Assembly (NCBI GenBank): GCA_947632195.1
Contig: CANROE010000017.1
Coordinates: forward strand, 1-42,475
Direction of reading: 5' to 3'
DNA length: 42,475 nucleotides
Source: an uncultured Clostridia bacterium
Lineage (GTDB): Bacteria; Bacillota; Clostridia; Christensenellales; Borkfalkiaceae
The translations under genes were made by a program, and so were the position numbers. This document shows positions 8,644 through 14,552 of the stretch, piece by piece (the stretch's first letter is position 1; the number at the start of each line of letters is the position of its first letter). The notes under the pieces are model-generated. The model had not been told where the DNA came from and ran no database searches. It saw nothing but the letters and a program-made list of their open reading frames with translations.

Positions 8644-9336
8644 ATGAAAAAATTCTTGATAAAGTGCGGCATGATCCTGACGGCGGTGTGCCTCGTGTGC
8701 GCGGCGGGGTTGTTTACGGCCTGCGGCGAGGAGAAAGAACAGGGCGGCGACAAGGTAGCCTACTCGGTGACCGTGCTCGACCCTGCGGGCGAACCCTTGA
8801 AGGGGGTGAAAGTCAAGTGGGGAGACGTCAAGACGGAATACCCCACCCTCGAAAGCGGCAAGGCGACCGCAAACCTCGTGGGCGCAGACTATGACATCGC
8901 GCTCAGCGGATTCTCGAAGATCTACAAATATACGCCCGTGAAGGCGACCGCGAGCGACCGCGACAAGACGATCACCCTTGCGTGGAACCCCGAGGAGGGG
9001 AAGATGGTCTACACGGTGAAGGTGGTTTATCCCGACGGCACGCCCGTAAAGGGTGTGAGCGTGGAGCTGTGCGTGCTCAAAGACGGCGAGGGCGGGAAGT
9101 GCACAAGTTTCCCCGTACCGACGAACAGCAAGGGAGAGGCTTACAGCATAGGCGCGGTGGACGAAGAGTTTGACGTCTACCTGCTCGGGCTGGACGCGGG
9201 CGAATACGAGGCGAAGATCCTAAGCGGACTGCCTGCGGGCTACACTTACGAACAGGACGCCGACAAATATTACACGGGCGGCACCGCGACGGCCGCCTCC
9301 CCCACCCTCACCATTACCCTGAAACAGGCAGAGTGA
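8644..9336 (+). CDS. Lipoprotein with two transthyretin-like repeat domains
   Basis: A 230-residue exported protein. Residues 1-27 form a type II signal peptide with lipobox FTAC, lipidated at C27. Two related beta domains follow. The first (about 38-115) begins YSVTVLDPAGEPLKGVKV and the second (about 119-228) begins YTVKVVYPDGTPVKGVSV. This 'V.D..G.P.KGV.V' pattern is typical of carboxypeptidase-regulatory/Cna-B-like (prealbumin-like) folds found in surface proteins. It is probably anchored outside the membrane; binding partner and role are unknown. AGGAGG lies 7 bp before the ATG. It is monocistronic, and repeats follow. Confidence 0.85.
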   Translation: MKKFLIKCGMILTAVCLVCAAGLFTACGEEKEQGGDKVAYSVTVLDPAGEPLKGVKVKWGDVKTEYPTLESGKATANLVGADYDIALSGFSKIYKYTPVKATASDRDKTITLAWNPEEGKMVYTVKVVYPDGTPVKGVSVELCVLKDGEGGKCTSFPVPTNSKGEAYSIGAVDEEFDVYLLGLDAGEYEAKILSGLPAGYTYEQDADKYYTGGTATAASPTLTITLKQAE

Positions 9337-9790
9337 GGGGATAGCCGAAAAAATATTCCAGAATTGTCATGTCGAGCCGCCGAGGAATGAGGCGTGTCGA
9401 GACATCTTTTCTAAATTGTCATGTCGAGCGAAGGCGTTAGCCGCAGTCGAGACATCTCTACCGCATTATCATAATGTGAGATTTCTCGACTGCGCTCGAA
9501 ATGACACATTTTAAGAATCACGTCACCCTGAGCATGTCGAAGGGTGTCCGCATCATCATAATGTGAGATTTCTCGACTGCACTCGAAATGACATCTTTTA
9601 AGAATCACGTCACCCTGAGCTTGTCGAAGGGTGTCCGCATTATCATTATGTGAGATTTCTCCACGCGCTGCGCTTGGTCGAAATGACAAACCAGAACTTC
9701 GCGCAAGACACTTCTCCCCCCTCCCACACAAAGGGGGGAAAATTTTTTTGCAAAAAAAATGGCATACAGCGCCCAAATACGAACAAAAGT
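9337..9790. repeat. Repeat-filled gap upstream of the DUF6291 gene
   Basis: About 9365-9690 holds tandem palindromic TCGA-arm units. Two near-identical units of about 78 bp (about 9522-9599 and 9600-9677) read CGTCACCCTGAGC, TTGTCGAAGGGTGTCCGC and then a TCGAAATGACA arm. The rest is T-rich. No gene is seen. Confidence 0.75.
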
Positions 9791-9791
9791 T

Positions 9792-9800
9792 TGCTATAAT
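9792..9800 (+). promoter_or_regulatory. Extended -10 promoter predicting a leaderless mRNA
   Basis: TGC-TATAAT (9792-9800) ends exactly 6 nt before the ATG at 9807, so the expected start of transcription is the A of the start codon. There is no good -35 and no Shine-Dalgarno site. Confidence 0.65.
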
Positions 9801-9806
9801 GGTGGC

Positions 9807-10337
9807 ATGAAGAAAAGTTTTATCCTCTACGAAAACTATTGGAAACAAATTCAACTGCTCGACTTCGAGCAATGCGGACGGCTCTTTAAGGCCATCTTCG
9901 CCCACGAGTGCGGCAAGGAGCTCCCCGAACTCGACGCCATTACCCAAATGCTCTACTCCGTCATCGCCGACCAGCTCGACCGAGAACGCGAAAAATACGA
10001 GGACGTCAGCAAAAAACGCGCCGAGGCAGGCAGAAAAGGAGGGATCGAATCGGGCAGAGTAAGGGCTCTTACTTCCTGCAAAGCAAACGAAGCAAGTTCA
10101 AGCGATAATGAGAATGGGAATGCAAATGAGACTGTCAATGCGAATGAAAATGAAACTGGAAATGAAAAAGAAAAAGAAAAGGAAAATGCGGCCTACGAGG
10201 AGTTGCCTCCCGACGTCAGTTTAAAGACGCGGCAGCAATACGACCGCATCATGCTGAAATATTTCGGGATCTCTCCCTCACAGCACTCCCTCGATCAATA
10301 TCTTAACTCCAATCGCAAGCAGGATCACTCCCCCTAA
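9807..10337 (+). CDS. DUF6291-like protein, probably truncated
   Basis: A 176-residue protein. Residues 1-80 (MKKSFILYENYWKQIQLL ... EKYEDVSKKRAEAGRKGG) match the DUF6291 pattern common in phage and mobile-element replication or accessory proteins. A low-complexity Asn/Glu/Lys stretch (about 94-130) follows. The last 19 or so residues are read from the antisense strand of mntP: the two genes converge and overlap by 60 bp (10278-10337). That overlap suggests the original C-terminus was deleted and replaced by chance coding, which is an inference. The ATG at 9807 was chosen because it begins the conserved block; an earlier ATG lies upstream of the -10 box. It is probably a phage remnant. Confidence 0.7.
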   Translation: MKKSFILYENYWKQIQLLDFEQCGRLFKAIFAHECGKELPELDAITQMLYSVIADQLDREREKYEDVSKKRAEAGRKGGIESGRVRALTSCKANEASSSDNENGNANETVNANENETGNEKEKEKENAAYEELPPDVSLKTRQQYDRIMLKYFGISPSQHSLDQYLNSNRKQDHSP

Positions 10338-10871
10338 CAGCCCCGCTTTATCGGCGAAACGGTCGCCGATCTTCTTCCCCAGATAGACGGCAAGCAGAGA
10401 CAGCGCAAAGGTGATCGCTCCGATGACAAGGGCGCACAGCGTAACGTGCATGGGCAGGCCCTCCGTCGTTTCGGCGGCAAGGAAAGTGACCCCTACCGCG
10501 AGGGCGTCGATACTCGTGGCGACGGCCTGCATAAGGAGTTTTCCCGCGCCGAGCGGCTTTTGGACATAGACGGGCGTTTCCCGCTTTGCGGCGCGCATTT
10601 CGCGGAAGAAGTCGAAGATCATCTTTCCGCCGATGAAGGCGAGGAGCGCAAAGCTCAGATAGGGCGCGATCTTTTTTACGAGCGAAGAGAAGGCGTACCC
10701 GCAATAGTAGCCGACGACGGGCATGAGAAACTGGAAGAGGGCATACATGCCCGCCACGCAGAGCATTTTATAGAGGCGCATTTTGGGCTCTGACATGCCG
10801 TTTGTCATGCCGACGGCAAACGCGTCCATCGACAGAGCCACGCCGATGAGTAGAATTTCGTATAACTGCAT
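10278..10871 (-). CDS. mntP: Manganese efflux pump MntP
   Basis: A 197-residue polytopic membrane protein with about six hydrophobic helices in two homologous halves. Each half carries the Asp motif of the family: SMDAFAVG near residue 15 and SIDALAVG near residue 118. MntP exports Mn2+ and protects against manganese excess. The start gives the usual N-terminus (MQLYEILLIGVALSMDAF) but has no clear Shine-Dalgarno site. The region upstream is repeat DNA in which I could not find a yybP-ykoY manganese riboswitch, so regulation is unclear. The 3' end overlaps the convergent DUF6291 gene by 60 bp. Confidence 0.92.
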   Translation of the reverse strand: MQLYEILLIGVALSMDAFAVGMTNGMSEPKMRLYKMLCVAGMYALFQFLMPVVGYYCGYAFSSLVKKIAPYLSFALLAFIGGKMIFDFFREMRAAKRETPVYVQKPLGAGKLLMQAVATSIDALAVGVTFLAAETTEGLPMHVTLCALVIGAITFALSLLAVYLGKKIGDRFADKAGLLGGVILLAIGVKILIEGVL

Positions 10872-11165
10872 AGATGTGTTTGGTTGAGAAGATGTGAAGA
10901 GCGCGCGTTGCTCTTGCCCACTCCTTGGCGCCCCCGCTGTGCGGGGGACAGCAAGGGGGAAGCGGAGCCGACGCGCTAACGAACCCCCTCCTTAGGAGGA
11001 GGTAAGTAGAGCTGCCCCCTTTGAAGGGGGCGGCTCCCGCGCCAGCGGGTGGTGGGGGTTGATATTCTAAAATTGCCCCCACCTGTCTCACTGCGTGAGC
11101 CACCCGCCCCCACAAGTGGGGGCAGGTTTCTCCAAATCGCCGTTCATTCATTCTATCCCATTCGC
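10872..11165. repeat. Repeat-rich gap between mntP and the rRNA methyltransferase
   Basis: GC-rich units with short inverted repeats, for example CCCCCGCTGTGCGGGGG (about 10932), GCCCCCTTTGAAGGGGGC (about 11014) and CCCCCACCTG...CAAGTGGGGGCAGG (11074-11128). No gene is seen; the long minus-strand frame here has no ribosome site and is Pro/Ala-rich repeat translation. Confidence 0.7.
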
Positions 11166-11194
11166 TTGCCTTTGTCAAACATTTCCGTTATAAT
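11166..11194 (+). promoter_or_regulatory. Promoter predicting a leaderless mRNA
   Basis: TTGCCT (11166-11171), 17-bp spacer, TATAAT (11189-11194). The -10 ends 6 nt before the ATG at 11201, so transcription should begin at the start codon. Confidence 0.75.
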
Positions 11195-11200
11195 ATACGC

Positions 11201-12364
11201 ATGTCTATCACCGTGTATCTCAAAAAAGGGGAAGAAAAACGCATTCTCGCAGGCAGCCCCTTTGTGTATGCCAACGAAGTTTCCCGCATCGAGGGAAAGG
11301 ACAAAAACGGCAGCCTTGCGACCGTGCGCACCCTCGACGGAAAATTCATCGGCAAAGGCTATCTGAACCATGCGAGCAAGATCCTCGTGCGCATCTTCCT
11401 GCGCGGGGACGAGGAGGACGGCGAGCCCCTCTTTTATGCCCGTATCCATGCCGCAAACGCCTTCCGCCGCAGCCTCGGCTACGACAGCTGCTACCGCGCC
11501 CTCTTCGGCGAAGCAGACGATCTGCCCGCCCTCATCGTGGATAAGTACGGCGACTACCTCTCCGTGCAGATCCTCTCCCTCGGCATGTATCTCAGGAAGA
11601 GGGAGATCGTCTCCGCCCTCGTCAAGGAGTTCTCGCCCAAGGGCATTTACGAGCGCTCGGACGTCGCGGTCCGCAAAAAAGAGGGCCTGCCCGAGGAGAC
11701 GGGCGTTCTATACGGCGAGGTGCCCGACGAGGTGGAAGTGACCGAAAACGGGCTGAAAATGGCGGTCGACATCAAGCGCGGGCAAAAGACGGGGTACTTT
11801 TTGGACCAGAAGGAGAACAGATTCGCCGTGCGCCGCTATGCAAAGGGGGACGTTTTGGACTGTTTTTGCAACAGCGGCGGGTTTTCCCTCAATGCCGCGA
11901 CGGCGGCGGAGCGCGTGACGGCGGTGGACGTCTCCCCTCTCGCCCTCGAAACGGTGGCAAAAAACGCCGCACGCAACGGGCTTGAAAATATCCAAACGGT
12001 GTGCGGGGACGCCTTTGAAGTGCTGCGCACCTTCCGCAGCGAGGGGCGGCAGTTCGACCTCGTCATTTTGGACCCGCCCGCCTTCTGCAAGAGCGCTGCC
12101 GAGGCGCAGGACGCCTGCAAGGGGTATTTCGACGTGAATTTTTCGGGGCTGAAACTCGTGAAAAAAGGCGGGTTTTTGGTGACCTGCTCCTGTTCGCACT
12201 ATGTGCCGCCGGCGATGTTTGAAAAGACGGTTTCGGAGGCCGCCCGCCGCGCGGGGAGACGGGTACAGTGCGTGGAGAGGCGCTCGCAGGCGCCCGACCA
12301 CCCCGTCCTCTTCGGCGCCGACGAGACGCAGTATCTGAAATGCTTGATATTGAGAGTTTTTTAG
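11201..12364 (+). CDS. rlmI: RlmI-like 23S rRNA (cytosine-C5) methyltransferase
   Basis: A 387-residue SAM-dependent methyltransferase. An N-terminal PUA domain (about 1-75, including the GSPFVYANEV motif) is followed by a linker domain and a Rossmann methyltransferase domain. This contains the SAM-binding motif VLDCFCNSGGFS near residue 218, LVILDPPAFCKS near 285, and VTCSCSHYV near 328 with the expected cysteine. Family members methylate C1962 of 23S rRNA in E. coli (RlmI); the exact target here is inferred. No Shine-Dalgarno site precedes the ATG, and the promoter predicts a leaderless transcript. A structured inverted-repeat element starts 2 bp after the TAG stop. Confidence 0.88.
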   Translation: MSITVYLKKGEEKRILAGSPFVYANEVSRIEGKDKNGSLATVRTLDGKFIGKGYLNHASKILVRIFLRGDEEDGEPLFYARIHAANAFRRSLGYDSCYRALFGEADDLPALIVDKYGDYLSVQILSLGMYLRKREIVSALVKEFSPKGIYERSDVAVRKKEGLPEETGVLYGEVPDEVEVTENGLKMAVDIKRGQKTGYFLDQKENRFAVRRYAKGDVLDCFCNSGGFSLNAATAAERVTAVDVSPLALETVAKNAARNGLENIQTVCGDAFEVLRTFRSEGRQFDLVILDPPAFCKSAAEAQDACKGYFDVNFSGLKLVKKGGFLVTCSCSHYVPPAMFEKTVSEAARRAGRRVQCVERRSQAPDHPVLFGADETQYLKCLILRVF

Positions 12365-12366
12365 TT

Positions 12367-12475
12367 TCGCACAATTCTTTGCTTGCGCACCCCTCTTTAC
12401 TCTCTTGGCGCCCCTCATAGGGGAGCTGTCACCGAAGGTGACTGAGGGGGTGTCGCTGCGAAAATAATTGTGCGA
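12367..12475 (+). repeat. TCGCACAATT inverted-repeat element abutting the methyltransferase stop
   Basis: Arms TCGCACAATT (12367-12376) and AATTGTGCGA (12466-12475) enclose 89 bp. Inner helices are CTCCCCT-type (GCCCCTCATAGGGG) and GTCACC/GGTGAC. They occupy the positions of CCACCCCT/AGGGGTGG and GTCACGCGC/GCGCGTGAC in the cysK copy. The element begins 2 bp after the stop codon. Confidence 0.6.
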
Positions 12476-12639
12476 GGAAACCTTCCTCTATGCCTTAATT
12501 TGCTTGTTGTCTCGTTCGCCTTGTCGGACAACAAGCCGTAAGTATGCGGCAAATTGGGTGCGCTGCCGCAGGGAAACCCTGCTCCGCGCAGTGATTTGGG
12601 AAAGCGAAGTGAATCCGCGCTACGGCTCTCGACATTATT

Positions 12640-12677
12640 CACGAAAAATCTTTTGCTGCGCAAAATCTTTTTCCGTG
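12640..12677. repeat. GATTTTGC-type hairpin repeat
   Basis: Arms CACG...CGTG around AAAAATCTTTTGC-TGC-GCAAAATCTTTTT. It is followed by GAGGAAA and the ~130-bp unit, exactly where the copy at 12367-12475 has its inverted repeat. Confidence 0.6.
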
Positions 12678-13139
12678 AGGAAATGAGCTTTTATGCCTTA
12701 ACTTGCTTGTTGTCTCGTTCGCCTTGTCGGACAACAAGCCGTAAGTATGCGGCAAATTGAGTGCGCTGCCGCAGGGAAACCCTGCTCCGCGCAGTGATTT
12801 GGGAACAGAGTTCTTGCCTCCCCTCGCGCGTAAGCGCGTCATTCCGAGCCGAACTGCTATTACGAAGTTCGGCATGGCAATTCCCCGAGGGAATCTTGCT
12901 ACGTTTAAGTACGTTCAAACGAGCCCAAACGTACCAAGATGCCTTCGCGGAATTTCTTTTACGAACTGCGTATTCACATTACGGCTACTTCGCCTACGGC
13001 TCGTGCCGCGCTTAGAGAATCAGAACAGCGCGCGGGGCAGCATGACGCTTTGGAGAAATTACCAATGCCTTCGCAGCGAAATGACAATCAGAAACGGAGC
13101 AGCTTAAAAATTGCCGCCTCGCGCTTTACCCCCACCTCC

Positions 13140-13168
13140 TTGACAATCTGCCCAAATTATGATAAAAT
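13140..13168 (+). promoter_or_regulatory. Promoter predicting a leaderless mRNA
   Basis: TTGACA (13140-13145), 17-bp spacer, TAAAAT (13163-13168). The -10 ends 6 nt before the ATG at 13175; there is no Shine-Dalgarno site. Confidence 0.82.
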
Positions 13169-13174
13169 AAGGCT

Positions 13175-14257
13175 ATGAATATTATACAATATGTGCAAAA
13201 ATACGGCAACAGGACGTTTGCCGAACGGCCCTTAAACGAAGTGGACAGCCTCATCTTTTCCGAGCTCTCCTACCTCAACTTTACGGGCATCGTGCGCTAT
13301 GCGCCCCCCAAACAGACCCTCGGGGAGCTCTGCACCCTCTCGGACAAGCTCATCTTCGACACCCTCCTGCCCGAGAGCAACAAAAAACTCCTCGGCGCCA
13401 TCGCCGAGAGCCCCCGCTTTCAAAACGTCTCCGTCGGCTACTTCCACGAACACAACGACGAGAAACGGGAGATCCGCTTTGCCGCCGTCACCTTCCTCTG
13501 GGAGGGAGGCGCGTACGTCGCCTTCCGAGGCACCGACGTCACCCTCCTCGGCTGGAAAGAGGACTTCAACATGGCCTTCCGCGAGAGCATTCCCTCGCAG
13601 GATATGGCGCTTGACTACCTCCTCGACATCGCGGGGAAAGAGAGCTGTCCCCTCTACGCGGGCGGACACAGCAAGGGCGGGAATCTTGTGCTCTACGCCG
13701 CCGTGCACGCGCCTGAGGAAGTGCAAAAGCGACTGCTTTCCGTGTTCAACCACGACGGCCCCGGGTTCCGCGAGAGCATTTTCGACACCCCAGAATACCT
13801 CCGAATTGCAGAACGTGTGCAAAAAACGGTGCCGCACGACTCCCTCATCGGCATTCTGCTCTTCCACGACGACCGCTACAAAGTGGTGGAGAGCCGCAGC
13901 GTGCTCATCGGCCAGCACAACCCCTTTGCCTGGGGAGTGGAGAGCGAAAACGCCTTCCGCGAGCTGCCCGAGACGACCAAAAATTCCAAGCACACGGACA
14001 TTGCGCTGCGCGATTGGATCGCGGCGATGAACGACGCCGACCGCCGCCTGTTCGTGAACGCCCTCTTCAAGATCATCGAGGGGAGCGGCGCAAAGAAAGT
14101 GCCCGAATTCAAGCAGGGCTTTTTCAAAAAACTGCGCGGCATGAAAAAAGCGTATAAGGCCCTCCCCGAAAAGGAGCGCCGCATGATCGGCACGGGCGGC
14201 AAAAAATTGCTCAAAACCTGGTTCCGCGCCCTGCGCAAACACCAAAAAGAAGATTGA
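13175..14257 (+). CDS. DUF2974 (Mbeg1-like) alpha/beta-hydrolase family protein
   Basis: A 360-residue cytosolic protein. The DUF2974 signature is visible: an early 'F.E..LNEVDSLIFSELSYL' region, FRGTDVTLLGWKEDFNMAF near residue 126, and the nucleophile elbow GGHSKGGNLVLYAA near residue 168, whose serine would be the catalytic nucleophile. The C-terminal 60 residues are very basic. Members are putative lipases or esterases; the substrate is unknown. The ATG is the only start consistent with the promoter and gives a predicted leaderless message. A strong terminator follows at 14274-14314. It is monocistronic. Confidence 0.85.
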   Translation: MNIIQYVQKYGNRTFAERPLNEVDSLIFSELSYLNFTGIVRYAPPKQTLGELCTLSDKLIFDTLLPESNKKLLGAIAESPRFQNVSVGYFHEHNDEKREIRFAAVTFLWEGGAYVAFRGTDVTLLGWKEDFNMAFRESIPSQDMALDYLLDIAGKESCPLYAGGHSKGGNLVLYAAVHAPEEVQKRLLSVFNHDGPGFRESIFDTPEYLRIAERVQKTVPHDSLIGILLFHDDRYKVVESRSVLIGQHNPFAWGVESENAFRELPETTKNSKHTDIALRDWIAAMNDADRRLFVNALFKIIEGSGAKKVPEFKQGFFKKLRGMKKAYKALPEKERRMIGTGGKKLLKTWFRALRKHQKED

Positions 14258-14273
14258 TCGCACCGAAGTTTTC

Positions 14274-14314
14274 GGGCGGCGGGGCGGCAAATTTTGCCGC
14301 CCCGCCGCCCTTTC
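14274..14314 (+). terminator. Long GC-rich intrinsic terminator
   Basis: Near-perfect 18-bp stem GGGCGGCGGGGCGGCAAA / TTTGCCGCCCCGCCGCCC (14274-14310), followed by TTTCT. It ends the DUF2974 transcript. Confidence 0.75.
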
Positions 14315-14467
14315 TCCGCCCCTTTCTCTGCGCCTTTTTCTGCCCTTTTCCTCTTTTTCTCCCCTGCCCTGCCGCGCTTTTCCGCTTTTTTTGCGCCGCG
14401 CAGGACAAAACATCAATCAAAATTAACAAATGCGCGCGGAATATTAGCAATTCTTATAGCCGTTTGG

Positions 14468-14496
14468 TTGCATTTTGTGCCGAAAAAAGATAAAAT
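14468..14496 (+). promoter_or_regulatory. Sigma-A promoter of the interrupted lipoprotein gene
   Basis: TTGCAT (14468-14473), 17-bp spacer, TAAAAT (14491-14496). An AGGAGG ribosome site (14542-14547) precedes the ATG at 14553. Confidence 0.78.
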
Positions 14497-14552
14497 AGAT
14501 AATACAACATTCTTATGCAAAATTATGCAAAGCATTTTTTCAGGAGGTTCCC

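Larger units (their letters stand above)
12365..13139. repeat. Long repeat cluster between the methyltransferase and DUF2974 genes
   Basis: About 775 bp without a gene. It contains the inverted-repeat element (12367-12475) and two copies (about 12476-12600 and 12678-12800) of a unit with TATGCCTTAA, a CTTGTTGTC/GACAACAAG hairpin, GTAAGTATGCGGCAAATT and CTGCCGCAGGGAAACCCTG. The hairpin repeat 12640-12677 lies between them. From 12830 it continues with other short units, including GGCTCGTGCCGCGCTTAGAG at 12997. The ~130-bp unit also occurs in inverse orientation at 801-931 and 1040-1170. Confidence 0.75.

Noticed and set aside
10872-11150. Manganese (yybP-ykoY) riboswitch upstream of mntP
   Set aside because: I looked for the conserved loop sequences and found only GC-rich repeat hairpins.
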